Part shown: one piece after another, positions 20,643 through 32,575 of the stretch
Layout of the letters: every line of letters starts with the position of its first letter
How positions within the stretch are numbered: position 1 is the stretch's first letter
Assembly: GCA_020744225.1 (NCBI GenBank)
Contig: JAGMWG010000009.1
Span: forward strand, 1,550,001 to 1,614,000
Direction of reading: 5' to 3'
Source of the DNA: Paraphoma chrysanthemicola
Taxonomy: Eukaryota; Ascomycota; Dothideomycetes; Pleosporales; Phaeosphaeriaceae
DNA length: 64,000 nucleotides
Made by a program: the position numbers and the translations under genes
The notes under the pieces: generated by a model
Told to the model about the DNA's origin: nothing
What the model saw: only the letters and a program-made list of their open reading frames with translations
The model's database searches: none

Positions 20643-22570
20643 ATGGGAGTTAACCGTTGTCCAATCTGCCACAACACTTTCAGCCGCACGGATCATCTAA
20701 AACGACATCTGTTGACTCGTAAGTTTGACGAAGTTTACCACAATGAAGCTCCCTTATAACGGTCGTCGCCGTTGCGACAGAAGTATTAATGTGGGCTAAC
20801 TAATTTCAAGATAGTGACATCCGCCGGTTTGTGTGCAGGACTTGTAGCAAAGGGTTCAATCGAAGGTAGTTGGCACTTCCCCGCAGTCGTCCGGCGCACT
20901 CATCTTGAGCTGAACAATGAACTAACCTAAAGCCTGTGGATCAGAGATGCCTTTCGTCGACACAACAACACCTGTACACCACGTAATAAGAATGAAGCCA
21001 ATCCCTCAAAGAGAGCAGTGAGCAAAGCCCGCGGTCAGGGTTCTGTTGTCTTGGAAGAGATGAATGAGCTCGAGACATGTCCCGATCAGCATGGTGGTCC
21101 CTCACCAGAGCCGCCGTGGGACCATCTGATCTGGCAGTTGGAATCAGATTTTTATTGGGAATCTATCCGTGGTGGTGCTTCTCATTCACTTTCTATGTTC
21201 GTCCGGACAATCTCAAAACTTGAGCTTAATTGGATTTTCGACCCTCACTTTACACTGCCTCCGTCACCTTCGCCTTGTGTAAGAAGATTGTCACAAACTC
21301 AGCGGAGTCGAGTGCAAACATGGGGTCTTCCTAGCTCTGTTACCATGATGGAAGCTGACGATGCCACTGCACGTATATCTTCCCTTGGAGCCCAGGTTGC
21401 GATGACGAGAGCTCTCCGAGCGCATACGAGTCGTACAATGCGGACCACGACAGCGCACGAATCGAGGCGATTGATCCTATCCATTATACCACCGATGCCA
21501 GCGAAATCTGGACGTCTTCACCCGACTACTTGGAGTGTACAGAATACAGCGATTGCTTAGCAGTGAGCAACGAGATCACATCCAGACTACGGAACAAAAT
21601 CTGCAGCAACCGCTCGGGTCAGGTCATGTATCCTCATGAGTGGAATTCTCAAATTGCAAACGAATGTTATGCCTTGTTTGGGCCGGACAGCCTGATAAAA
21701 TATACGGAAGAGTACTGGAACTCATGGTATATCCACTGGCCCGCAATTCATCGGGCGACTTTCCAAGTCTTGGAAGCACCAGCTACCCTTGTCGCTAGCA
21801 TGGTACTTCTGTCCACCAGCTACTCATCCGATGCTGATACAAGGGAACTTGGCCGCTGTTGGGCTGATGTCGTAGAAATGATAGTGTTTACCGACGAATA
21901 TTTTGGAAGCGCCACCTTATATTCTTCCTTGAATGCGGCGTGCTTGGAAAGACGACTGAGGGCACTGCAGGCTGGGCTCGACATAAGTGTATATCAGACA
22001 TTTGAAGGCAGCTCTATTGCAAAACGAAGAGCAAGACGAAGCCGATTTAATGAAATCGTTGATGTAAGTAGACATAATTGGTAAAGACGTGTGCTGAAAC
22101 GTTCTCAGATGGGTCGCGAACTTGGCTTCCAAAACGGTCGGCACGCGGACCTTCAAAACATTACAAAGGACACATTTTGCTGGAAGGAATTCATTTTGAA
22201 GGAAGAGCTCATTCGGTACGAACCCTGATACCCTTTCCGACATTTACGTCTGACTAATGTCTTCACCCCAGTACTCTCACGTACTTGATTGTTCTAGACA
22301 GCTCATTTAACATCATGTACAACGCGGTTCCTAAGGTTGTGGTCGAAGAGTTACAGACCGACTTCTTCTGCCCGGAGGTCTGTTTCCAGGCCAGTACTGA
22401 GTCAGAATGTCTCGAACGCCTACTTGCTTGGGTGTCACATCCTCTATTCAAAGATCGGCGTATATCATTCACGGGCGCACTCAAAATATTGAGTGGACCT
22501 GAGCTCGACTCTCAAACACTGCAGATCTTCATCAATGTCGGCAGTACGAACCTCTTCGTACTCGCAACAG
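20643..22570 (+). pseudogene. C2H2 zinc-finger / fungal_TF pathway regulator, 3' truncated
   Basis: Five exons can be placed: 20643-20718, 20811-20865, 20945-22063 (with a frameshift at about 21370-21390), 22109-22215 and 22272-22570. Two fingers are split by introns: 'CPICHNTFSRTDHLKRH' and 'CRTCSKGFNRRDAFRRHNNTC' (second with a C-terminal Cys). The middle region carries the fungal_TF (PF04082-like) block 'WNSWYIHWPAIHRATF' (about 21716-21763) and 'RRLRALQAGLDISVYQTFEG'. Splice sites look canonical. The last exon ends at the donor GTATGG at 22571, and only 36 bp later an hAT element starts, so the C-terminus is lost. Regulators of this architecture commonly control adjacent metabolic clusters (inference). 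Confidence 0.82.
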
Positions 22571-22606
22571 GTATGGTCATTAGTAAACCACTTCAACATA
22601 CTCATG

Positions 22607-25385
22607 CAGTGATGGATAGCCACGCTCTGAAACTGAAAGTGGAGTGGGTTTCAGTTTCATGAAACGCGCATAGGCTGGATTTCAGTTTCATATGAAACAG
22701 TTTCATTGTTTCAGTACAATTTACTGATCTGATGAGATCGATGATTTCATGGTGATGAACCCCCGACTGTACATTCTTTCCAGTTCCTACTGTTGGTACG
22801 GAGCCTTGATCTTCCTAAACTGTGATATTCGCCAATGGTTCGTCTTCGCTGTCACTCTCTACGTTCCTATCCCTCTCTATGTCTTCTTGAAGTATTCTCA
22901 CAGCCGCGTCAATATCCTCCGCGTTCCTGAACACACCGGCAAGTAACGGCCTAGCCTTTCCCTTTGGAATACTTACCCAGTTCTTAACTCACTCACATAT
23001 CTCCACCATTTTGGCGGACATTCTAGTTCTATCCCATGTCACCTGGCGCCTTGCACCTGAGAAGATGCGTTCTGCTTCGGTAGACATTGGTGGGATAGAG
23101 AATATATCAATAGCCATACGAGAGAGCAGAGGGAAGTTCGCTTGCTGTGTTGGTTCAAGCCACCATTGCAGTGCAGTTTGGTGGCCAATCCCGAGCTGGG
23201 AGCCCTGCGAAACAGCGTCAGATCCGGAGATTGGAGAGCTGTGTATTACTTACATTAACAAAGCGGTCAAATTCATCCTTAACATCACTCGCTGTGCTGT
23301 AGACTTTCCGCCTCCAGCGATCAAACTCCTCGAGCTCTTCGTCTTTCTCTTGCTGTACATCTGGGAGCTGGTAGTTCTTGTACTCTGTCGCCCAAACCCT
23401 CTTCACAGCCTTCACTGCATTGCTAACCCAGGCTGTGTTTCTCTTCCACTGCTCGCTAAGGTAGGCCTTTCGGAGGGCTGGATGGAGGAGAATAGCGGCA
23501 ACGTAGACTGGGGCTTGTTCTGTAAGCTGGTAATACTTCTCGAACTTCAGCCAAGCAACGTGGAAGCGCGCGTAGAATTGCGGATCGCTAGAAGCCCGGT
23601 CTTTGGTCAGTGTAAAGTGTTCGTGGAGGAAATCCATATGGGAGAGAACTTCGTCGAGTGTATTCTCTCGGCCCTGGCGTATCGAGATCTGGTAGAATAC
23701 TTGTAAGAATGCGTGGATATCCCTGAGCTCGTTCCAGTCGTTATGGTCGAGCGCATCTTTCTCAAGTTTGGCGTGATTCTCTTGAATCCAATCCATGAAC
23801 TTTGCCCGCCTCTCAATAGCTACGTCAATGAGGCGAAACCATGAGTTCCAACGTGTATCATTGTCTCTTGGCAATGCCCTGCCGATCTTAGCCTTAAAGT
23901 CGTTGTGGATGTTGGTCGAGCTCCTTGAATGCATGCACAGGTTGTGGAGTTTCCCCAGTACACTAAACTCACGCCATTCCTCTGCGGCTTGCGCCTTTGT
24001 GATATTGCCCTCCTCTTCATTCTTAGCTAGCCCACACAGCTGGTTGTACGCCTCGTCAATGCCCTCTTGCTCATCCTCCTGAATGTTCTTTGCATTGTTT
24101 CGAAAGAGAAACGCTTGAACGATCAAGTTCATAACGTGGCCACTGCAGCGTAGTCGCCTGACAACTGGATTAAAACCATCAATCTCCTTTGCAATCTCAC
24201 TCAGCACAGTGTCGTTGGCATCGTGATTATCCATTGTAAAGTAGCCAATCTTGCCGTTAAGTTCGTATTCCTCAATAACCTCCAGGAAAATGTTTGCTTG
24301 CTCTTTCCCTTTGTGGCTGCCTTTGAATTCACGGAGTGATAGCAACGCCTGAGCGACTTCTCTCGTCTCGGCATCAACAAAATGTACTACAATTGCCTGG
24401 TATGCTGCCTTCTGTTCAGATAAGGTCCACATGTCAATAGTGAAGTGGAGCATAGACGAGAGAGAACCATAGAGCTTCCTGACGAGGCCTTGTTTGTGGA
24501 GAGCGAATGTCTTTTCGAGTAGCTTTGGGACCGCTCTGCGGCTGCGTAAGAGGACGCTCCGGGCCATATAGTTACAGGCGAGTATAACAGCGTGGAACTC
24601 GGGGTACTCAATAAACGTGTGGGCAAGATTGCGAACAGCGAGAAGCCGGGCTAGCGCCTCCTCGAATGCTGGAATATTAATAGCGTTGAGCAGGTATTTC
24701 TCCTCCTCGATGTTTCGGTTTGCTTGGCGTTCCGCTTGCTTTCCGAACATATCCGTAATAGTTCCATTTTGCTGCTTCTTAATATCCGACTCTTCTATTT
24801 GCTCTAGAATCCTGATGCCATAAAAGTCCCGTAGATGCTTGCGGGCTCAGGTAAGGTTCGTTGTGACCGAGTTGGGCTTTTTCGTTAGGCCACAGTGCTT
24901 GCAGTACCAAATTTCGTGGTAGGCGTTATCGCGAGCTTTCTCTCCTCTCGCTTCACACGGCTTGCGTGCTTCATTCCAAGTATTGTTGTTTGTGCGCCCT
25001 TTCGTTCGCTTGGTAGCTTTATTGGGAGGAGAGTCGTGTTGTAAACGCTTTGCGGGGACGAAGGAATTGGCTGAGTTAGGTTCCGAGAGCCTCTGATCAG
25101 AACTCTCTGATAGCAGAGGTACAGGAGAAGTCGATAACATAATCTCTAACAGTAATTTGCCAGTTAGATTGATGGGCTTGAGATCTACTTGGCTTGCCTT
25201 TAGCTGAGGCAGTTTTCTTAGTTCAACGGCCAAATGTACGGGTGTGTCTGGTGTTTTACGAAACATGAAACTGACTGAAACATATGAAACCAACCGGGAG
25301 AGAGTTTCATATGAACCCGGGTCCTATGCCTGTTTCAGTTTCATATGAAACAGTATGAAACCACAGACGTCTCTGTCCATCACTG
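22607..25385 (-). mobile_element. hAT transposon (copy 5) with CAGTGATGGA termini
   Basis: The left end CAGTGATGGA (22607) is inverted at 25376-25385 (TCCATCACTG), followed inward on both sides by GTTTCAGTTTCATATGAAAC motifs. Size is 2779 bp. The flanking 8-mers (TACTCATG on the left, GTCTCACC on the right) do not match. The left flank is an intron of a transcription-factor gene on the plus strand; the right flank is exon 3 of an acyl-CoA synthetase on the minus strand. Confidence 0.85.
22760..25293 (-). pseudogene. hAT transposase (copy 5), two in-frame TGA stops
   Basis: On the minus strand a BED finger ('YHEIWYCKHCGLTKK', about 24890-24925) is interrupted by a TGA near 24847, then the frame is open from 24840 to about 23255: 'FTIDMWTLSEQKAAYQAI', 'GYFTMDNHDANDTVL', 'RLRCSGHVMNLIVQAF', 'LGKLHNLCMHSR', 'DNDTRWNSWFRL'. 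A GTAAGT..CAG intron (about 23201-23252) leads to 'LSRMAIDIFSIPPMSTEAER' and 'IFSGARR'. A second TGA follows at the position where related copies have Cys. The acidic tail ends near 22770. The transposase is nearly complete. Confidence 0.85.
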
Positions 25386-26417
25386 GTCTCACCAACATAG
25401 ATAAATCCGGTCGACTGAGACTTGTGGATATCGTCCCAAAATTTAGAGACCGAGAATTTGGGTGCTAATGCGACACTGACGCCTTGTAGAAGACATACCA
25501 TGGAGTTGATTCCACCGGTTCCATGATACAATGGCATCGCATTGTACAGTCGATCCACTCCGGGTACACATTCACAAATGGGAATGTTGAGTGCCATTCC
25601 TGAATAAATTCGCTGGAAGGTAAAAGCACAACCTTTGGGAAGTCCCGTAGTCCCACTAAAGCATCCTTAGTGCATCATTGTCCAAGCCGAAAGGGAGCCA
25701 CATACCTTGTGTAGATCGAAGAGAAAGGATCTTCTCCCTTAACGCCACTCCGCAACTCATCGCCAGGACGTTTGGCTTCACGCGAGGTAATTAGATCTTT
25801 CAATCGATCGTCCAGGACAATGATTTTAGTTCCCATGGCTTCAATATCTGCCCGGCTGCCATTTAGTCTCTGTTGGCAGGCTTCATCTTCATCCGCAATC
25901 ATCAGCCGCGCCTCGCTGACTTTCAGACAATGAACTAAACCCTTTCCCTCCAGGTTATAGTTGATGAAGGCAGGTGCTGCGCCGACTGCCACTGCTGCAA
26001 GCCAAACGAAATAGAAATGAGGAGAGTTGATCAGATTCATGGCGACTAGTTCTTTTGGCTGGACGCCTTCACTGATCATCAGTTGAGCATATCGAATAGT
26101 CTTCTCGTAAAGCTCGCCATAGGTGTATGTTTTCTCCCTGGACCAGATGGCTTCCTGGTTCCATCTCTTCTTACACGTCTCTTCTAGAACGTAGAAGAGG
26201 CTGACTTTATTATCCTTGACCACACGTGCATACTCCTTTTGGGCCCGCTTTTGCGTCGACAGCGCTTGAAGGTCTTTTCGGAAATGGTATTTGGCATCGA
26301 GATACAAGGAGCCAGCCCATCCGCCGGCGAGGACGACAGCTGTTGTCGCTGGAGGCGCATCAAGTCAGCACCTGATACCAAAACCTCGTCCTGCTGTGGA
26401 AACGTACCTAGAGCCAT
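25386..26417 (-). pseudogene. Very-long-chain/FATP-type acyl-CoA synthetase, N-terminal part
   Basis: Minus strand, ATG at 26415-26417. Exon 1 is 26408-26417, exon 2 25706-26339, exon 3 25386-25655 (truncated); both introns are canonical. The N-terminus is a membrane anchor (MALAVVLAGGWAGSLYL). Next come 'YTYGELYEKTIRYAQLMI' and 'NSPHFYFVWLAAVAVGAAPA', and across intron 2 the AMP/P-loop motif 'YTSGTTGLPKG'. 'YHGTGGINSMVCLLQGV' and 'FIYVGE' close the readable part before the hAT end. The family activates long or very long acyl chains to CoA thioesters. About half of the usual 600-650 residues remain; the adenylate-binding C-terminal half is gone. Confidence 0.88.
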
Positions 26418-27324
26418 TCTTCAAGCCAAATTCAGGATAGGATCAAATCTGACGTGCTGCATGTGGAGAACATTCGGGATTGCAGACAATCAAGAAGTGG
26501 TATGAGATCGATACCATCAATGATTATGCGAGAGAATACGTTGGATGATTGGTATTTGAGAGTAGATCAAACTGCGCGCCTGCTACCACTGCGCTTACTC
26601 ATTCATCTAGATCTTGTTCTCCATCAAATGTACCGAGGCTAATTCTCTTGGTTAGTGATGAGGCAATCGGTTCTCAATAATGGGGAGGCCGAGAGTTTTG
26701 GCCGAGGATTGTGCGGGAAGAGCGCGGGGGGCGGCTGTGGGGGATGACTGTGGGGGATGGCTGTGAGGGACGGCTGTGCGGGACGTCTGTGCGGGCCGAA
26801 TGGAGCAGCTCCGACTTTGCTTTGTGGAAAACCTATCCCAGAATCCTCCTTCGGGATTTCAAGCACGACTCAAGGCAGTATCTGCTACTTCGCTTGCCGT
26901 ACCATGGCATGAAGATAGACTCGCGGTAATCAAGAATTCTTTTGTTTGTAAAGATCCAACAACTCTTCGCATCGACTAACGATCAGACTACGTTCAGCGT
27001 TTCACTACGCATTTCATTGTGTCTGTCACACATCTATAGTATTTATGCACCTATCACTTAATACTTGATCGGATTCACTACGATGCGCACATTTGACACT
27101 AAATTCCAGTGGTTTGTCCACTCGCATAATTATCTAAATGCACGTCCAAGACCATGTGAAACCCCGCTCTCAAGCACGGCGCTCTCGGAGCACTGTAATA
27201 AGAAGCTTTACGCTCTCCGACACCAGCAGTCCGTGCACTCTGATTTATGCTAGTGCTGATTCTTCTCGGGCGGCCGGAGGGACAGCGAGGCGGTCGCATA
27301 ATGCCCATGCTAATAGTCGTATTG
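26418..27324. other. Upstream of the synthetase gene; short minisatellite, no gene
   Basis: Contains a GC-rich run at about 26733-26800 with repeated 'GGCTGTGNGGGANG' units. No supported coding sequence; the part from about 27100 may belong to the LTR-like repeat that follows. Confidence 0.5.
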
Positions 27325-27480
27325 CACGGTAAGCAGATCTTGTTCCTACTAAATGTTAGAAGAGAATAGACTTTGTATCTTAAATCTACCATTCTGAGTA
27401 CATCTATTCTTCTAACCTGTTGTTGAGTTTGTTATGTTGCGGAGTGCCCGTGGCGTCTCGTCACGCAGGGTGTCTGTTGG
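27325..27480. repeat. LTR-like repeat A, flanking the BVMO C-terminal half
   Basis: Shares GCACGGTAAGC, AGAGAATAGACTTTG, CTATTCTT and GTTGTTGAGTTTGTT in order and spacing with 32395-32570, in the same orientation. It is diverged in between. Such ends resemble a solo LTR; only one end can be compared with confidence. Confidence 0.6.
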
Positions 27481-27599
27481 ATCCCAGATCACTGTTTCGT
27501 GTATGTGTCATGTCACGTGTCTGCGAGTATTAATACTTGCGGAGTAGCTAGCTTCATAGAATCAAGCCTGCTACTTTCAACAGTGCCTCGCCACGCAAG

Positions 27600-28063
27600 G
27601 ATGGACGTTACGTCGTCATCGGCCAAATGCGCACACAAGTAACGGCTCGCTTGCCACGGCCATTGAACGCCAGGTCGATTAGGCGCTGCTTTGCTCAAAA
27701 TCTCCGAAAAGAGAACATGAAATCCGCAGTCGTAAGTGATGCTGCTGCTGCTGCTGAGTTTGACGAGTTGAAGAATGACGTTGTGGAGGGAATGTCATGG
27801 TCGGCAAACTGCACGAGCTGGTGAGTGATGACTTTTCACTGTGAGCATGCTAGCGTCAACGCAGGTAAAAGAACTGGATTGTGAATGGGGAAGTTACCGG
27901 TCTATGGCCGAAATCCGTTAACCATTTCCTCGAAATTTTGAAGACCTCGCGATATGAGGATTTCGAATACACGTTTGCAGCCAGAAATCGATTCAGGTAC
28001 TTTGCAGATGGACGATCACCCTTGGAGGCCAAAGGCGAGCATCTTGGATGGTATGTGAGCTGA
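27600..28063 (+). pseudogene. Baeyer-Villiger/FMO-type monooxygenase, C-terminal fragment
   Basis: On the plus strand 'GPNAHTSNGSLATAIERQVD' (about 27620-27680) is followed, after a frame change, by 'CFAQNLRKENMKSAVVSD' and 'GMSWSANCTSW'. A 44-nt intron (27821-27864) leads to 'KNWIVNGEVTGLWPKSVNHF' and 'EDFEYTFAARNRFRYFADG'. This is the characteristic C-terminal end of fungal BVMOs (WS..C.SWYK...G.V..LWPGS). Stops replace Tyr codons at two places. The preceding part of the protein lies in inverted orientation at 32576-34002. Confidence 0.8.
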
Positions 28064-28206
28064 GTTGTTACATAATGTTCCTTGCTTTCCTCGCAAGAGG
28101 TCAGTCGTTGGAAATGCATCATCGTTATTTGGAGACACCTAAACCGGCGCAATGGGAGCAGTGAAACGATTCTATGGCTTCGAGCCGAGTTTGTATTTAG
28201 TTCTAC

Positions 28207-29707
28207 TATGTTCCTCAGAGGGCGGCTTTGGCGGTAATGTCTCTCTCTAATACTCCAGCTGATTTCATGCTTCTCCACGAAACGGAATTATTATATGGCA
28301 TAGAATGTGCAACATCTCAAAACAGCTCCGCATCATGTCCAAAGAGCCATTCTCTTCTCTCCTTGTGCCCCCAGAAAATAGGATTCCTCGCATCATCCTT
28401 CACCATCCACTCATCCCTCTCTTGCTGAGCCAGGCCATCTGGTAGGTGATAAGCGTCCTGAAGCGCACGCCCTGCCTTTTGAACTATAGACGCCCGCGGC
28501 TGTCTCAGCTTCTGGTACTTTGCGAGTGCTGCTGGTAATGTTTTGTGTGTCGTTTCCTAGATTACCTTTCTCAAAGTAGCAGCATCTTCACACGCTATAG
28601 CGGCCCCGGATGCCATGTATGGCAACATTGGATGGACAGCATTTCCAACGAGAACGCCTTTGTTGCTCAGATAGACCCAATATTCCACCATATCCAGGTC
28701 GTAAAGGCGCCACTTCAAAAAGGTCTACACGTGGATCAGTAAAGGGAAATTGAGTTCGCGTAAGGAAATTGTTTACACTGTTAGTCAAATCAACTAATTT
28801 TCGCACTCTGGGCTCTCATATTGCAAAACGGCGGACCAGCTCCGCATTGTCTTTAAAGATGCGCTTTGTTCCCCTTCTTCAAGTCTCTCATCTTGCACCG
28901 AGTGCGCAGAGCAGCAATATACAACGTTGTAGATCTCTCTGCCTCTGATCGAGTAGCTAATAACATGCGCATCTAGTCCGCACCACGACGAAACCCATGG
29001 CTGAGAGATGAGATCCCGAAGGTCTGGATCCGACAGCATCTCCTGGCCGGGTATAAGAACGCGATATACTATGTCGCTAGTGTCGACTGGTGGCATTTCG
29101 TGGCCTTGAAATATTGGCCGGGCAGTACTTTGCACGCCTGCGATGTTTTGTTGGATTTGGTGCTTGCCTTTTAGTGAAGAGGACGTTGCTTACCATCGGC
29201 AACAACTATCAGATCTCCGTCGATTCTCGTTCCGTCGCCTAGTAGTGCGCTGGGCTTTTCTCAATCATACTCATCCACGCGACAGTCTTTGCGAATATCG
29301 ACCCCAACCTCTACCGCCTTGTTCAATAGTACATTGTGATAGTCGGCGCGGTGCACCTTCATATAGCTTCCTCCAAAATCCCACTCTAGAACGCCATGCG
29401 GCATGTCGGCAATGATGTTACCAGTATCATAACGTAAAAAGCGGTTCCCGTTCGAGTATGTCTTCTTCATATAAGTCAAGTCGATTCCCCACCAGTGCAG
29501 AATCTTGAAACTGTTGGGCGGAATGCGTATGCCAGCACCGACTTCGCCAAAGGTAGATGATTGCTCGAGAATGGTGACATTGTGGTCGTCGAGGCGGAGC
29601 CCGATCGCGGTCAAGAGCCCAGCTATTCCTGCGCCAACTACAATGACTTTAAACTTGTCGCTCGAAGGCGTCGAGCAATGCTGGGTTGTTGCGATGCTAG
29701 GAGCCAT
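28207..29707 (-). pseudogene. FAD-dependent (salicylate-hydroxylase-like) monooxygenase
   Basis: Minus strand, ATG at 29705-29707. The dinucleotide-binding motif 'VIVVGAGIAGLLTAIGL' sits at about residues 21-37. 'FGEVGAGIRIPPNS' and 'EGDL/DGDLIVVADG' follow, then an intron (about 29136-29192), 'STARPIFQGHEMPPVDTSDI', and across a further intron the second FAD motif 'GNAVHPMLPYMASGAA' (about 28600-28650), the position of GDAAHPM in the family. A last intron precedes 'RQPRASIVQKAGRALQDAY'. Damage: TGA for Trp at 29261-29263, a one-base frameshift near 28850, and TGA for Trp near 28818. The end is uncertain, between 28207 and 28317. The family hydroxylates aromatic or polyketide rings. Confidence 0.82.
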
Positions 29708-30794
29708 GGTGACTTCAGACCGATAGATCGTACAGTCGAACGTCGTTTTGGGCCAGCCGCAAACTCAGAATCGAACCGAGCCCGTCGGCTAATTCGCGAT
29801 GGCGATGTCATAATACACTAGCCTAGTGTTGCGATGTGTACGCAGCACTCGTGACCAGGCTATGGGTTAGAAGGCAATACCGAAATCGAGCGGGGCATGC
29901 GTCTTAGTAATTACCTCGGATACCAAAATTGGCCCCGCGCAACAAAAGGCATCCGGGCTCCGAATAGACTAAGCCAAATGGAACTTAGGGAGTACCACCG
30001 CAACGCGACCCACACGCTCAAGGCTTCGGTGAGATTTCACATCCATTACCGAAATGTACATCACTGTGCGCGACGAAAAATCTTCACCTCTTCTCTATAT
30101 GCCGGCTGAAATTCACCTTCAGACTTGTGAGTACATTCCTGAAGCCTCTTTGTGCATATTCAGGAAGAATCGACGGGGTTTATAACTCTAGCTGGTTTTC
30201 CCTATGCGTGTCTGGAGAGTACCGAGCCACTCCTAGAGTTGCTAGAGAGCGAATTGCTCAGACACGCTGTTACTTGCGGCAAAGGCTATCTTGATCTTGG
30301 CACACCTGCAGCAAATACGGAAAGAAGCAGCCTGTCTACCTTTCAAGGCTTATACACGGGCTATCGAAACTGTATTCTCGCATAATCAATAAGTCTCCAT
30401 GAAAAGCAACATTCCAATGTAATACAAGAATGACATTTGGAAAGTCGCTGCATCGACCCCAGGTCCCCATCGCTCGAGCGAATGCACGCTGCTGAATCTA
30501 GACGAAGTCTTACTTGTTGGCACTTTCAAATCTTCAAATGATCACGAAAGATAAAACAACCGACAACTGGACGCGTCGCTACCCTGGCATTGCGGACCTC
30601 ATGGCGAAGTTCACTTCGCCACATCAAAGACAGTTTGCCGCCCCATTCCTAGAAAGCATGTTCTTCCAGACGTTACCATCTGCCTCATGTAGCCCAGTAA
30701 CCCATCGCACCGACTGTTATTGTCGTCATTGCTTTTCCAATCATCAACGACGGGCACTGGGTACTCCACATTTGCTAGACGTAATCAGCTGTAC
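29708..30794. other. Promoter region and unassigned sequence
   Basis: The first 300 bp are the likely promoter of the flavin monooxygenase. Between 30120 and 30790 no frame can be assigned; plus-strand frames there are antisense to, or beyond the end of, the next gene. Confidence 0.4.
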
Positions 30795-31514
30795 GCCCAA
30801 GTAGGAAGGCATGTAAGACTACCCAGCCCGAACGGCCAGGCCGGTAGTTAGAATATATGTTCTCCCAGTTGCCTGCAGGCACCTCGTACAGTTCATGCGC
30901 GGTGCCAATACGCGGGAACTCCTCCTGGCCGGTATTCTCTCACCACAGCTGCCATTTCATGTGCACAATAGCGTGCGCAAACTTGTGCAGCCCTTCGGAG
31001 AGCGACTTCCAATAGCTAAGACACGTCGAAGTCCTACCCTTCGTATCTTGTCTTTCCCCATCATCCGGGGTGTTCATGGCCGGTGTATTTCCGAGGAATC
31101 CAAACTTGTCGCGGTTTTCAGAAGCGTCGCGCCACATGTCCCCGAAATAATCATTTAATTTTTGCTGCCAGGCGAAAAGCCACCGTATGGATGAGTCCAG
31201 ACCGCTGCGAGTACTAAAACAGTGATTGATTCTCTTGATCCAGTCGTGGCAACCGTTCCGTCTACAGTAGGTATCTGCCATGTTGTACGACCGTGGTTGA
31301 TTTCTTTCGTCAGTGAATTGGGAAGCGTACCCTTCGCTATCAGGTAACCACTGATGAAGCGGAAGAGGAGGAGTGCGATTGGTGGAAGCAATGCAATGTT
31401 ACGGGGAAATAATAGGACAAAATAGGTTTGAATTGTCGCGCCTATCGTAAGCCATGTCGAGATGGTATAGTCGATAGGTTCGAAGAAGTTGTATACAGCG
31501 CGAATGATAGACAT
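30795..31514 (-). pseudogene. PF13826 (DUF4188, af470-like) monooxygenase
   Basis: Minus strand, ATG at 31514. Two N-terminal membrane segments ('IQTYFVLLFPRNIALLPPI', 'ALLLFRFISGYLI', about residues 28-60), then 'RTTWQIPTVDG', 'WTHPYGGFSPGSK', and after a frameshift in an A5 run near 31160 'DYFGDMWRDASENRDKFGFL', 'YWKSLSEGLHKFAH', then TGA where the family has Trp (about 30941), then 'ELYEVPAGNWENIYSNYRP'. This is the domain order of fungal af470-like monooxygenases; the fumagillin polyketide oxygenase Fma-PO belongs to this family. One frameshift and one TGG-to-TGA change inactivate it. Confidence 0.75.
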
Positions 31515-32394
31515 ATTGAGCCGAGGTTTTGATTGTAGTGGCTTGCTGGTTGATTGGTGTTGACACTGCGTTACTCAGGTGGCTTCTTATAACCTTTGGA
31601 TAGCTTCTCTAGGTATGCCAACCTTGCGAACAGTTATGGCCGAGAAACAAGAGGCTGGACGTAACCACTCTGTGACTGACAGTGCTTACGGCCGTAGCTT
31701 ATTGCATGTTGCGCAAGAGATGCGCATCGCAATAATGGTCTACTGTATTGTACGTGTCTACAGGCTTAATCAAAAGATTGTGAGATCGATCGGCGGGTAA
31801 ACTCTAAAATTCCGACTCTACACCCTTGTCTTAGATCGCAGGCTGTGCCGAGTGAAAAGTTCAGCGATATTACGTCGCCATCAGAGACTCCCCGTGTCGA
31901 GTACTCCCTGCTCCTTCCGCGAGGACACCGACTAATCTCCAGACTTTCCACATCCGGCATGTTCAGAATCGAAAAACGCAACAATGCTATTCCTACCGCC
32001 GCTTACACCGTCCCTATATCCCTAATGTGTTATGTTGCGATTCTTGTCTATTATGGGTGCGATAATTATCTCTGCATCCATGCAGACAGGGCTCGATGTT
32101 CGACTCATCATTGGTCCCGAGGAGCCATAGTACTACACTCTCCGGAGATAGCAGCTCCAGATTACAGCTGAGGTGCTTTGGGCTTGGTGTGCGGGTGTTT
32201 CTTATCGAGCACTTCTAGCAGGCGCACTTAGAATTAGCACAGAAGCACGGCAACCTCTTGAGCTCAGGTGTAGTGCTCAGGAAAAGGATGATAGTATAAC
32301 AAGCTGTAGGTTGACAGACTTTTGACAAGATGGATGGGCTGTTGACGCACCCACTGCTAGCTAAAGGGAGGCAGTTGCGTGACGCTCATGACAA
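31515..32394. other. Unassigned region between two oxygenase remnants
   Basis: Includes the presumed promoter of the PF13826 gene. Frames around 31766-32171 have no recognisable motif. Confidence 0.4.
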
Positions 32395-32570
32395 GTTGTC
32401 GTTTGCACGGTAAGCTGACCTTCTTTCTACAAGAAATCAATAGAGAATAGACTTTGCAGTGTGAGGCTCCTATTCCGCGAATACCTATTCTTGTGACCGG
32501 TTGTTGAGTTTGTTGTGCTGGGGAGTGTCTTTGGTTTCTCGTTTTGCAGTCCGTCTCGCTATGCAGTGAC
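32395..32570. repeat. LTR-like repeat A, second copy, flanking the BVMO N-terminal part
   Basis: Same ordered motifs as 27325-27480 (GCACGGTAAGC, AGAGAATAGACTTTG, CTATTCTTGTGACC, GTTGTTGAGTTTGTT). It touches the point where the BVMO reading frame stops at about 32576. Confidence 0.6.
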
Positions 32571-32575
32571 TGACG

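Noticed and set aside
23011..23706. Plus-strand 231-codon frame as a gene
   Set aside because: It starts at a non-ATG codon region antisense to the hAT transposase C-terminus; reading the minus strand gives the conserved dimerisation domain.
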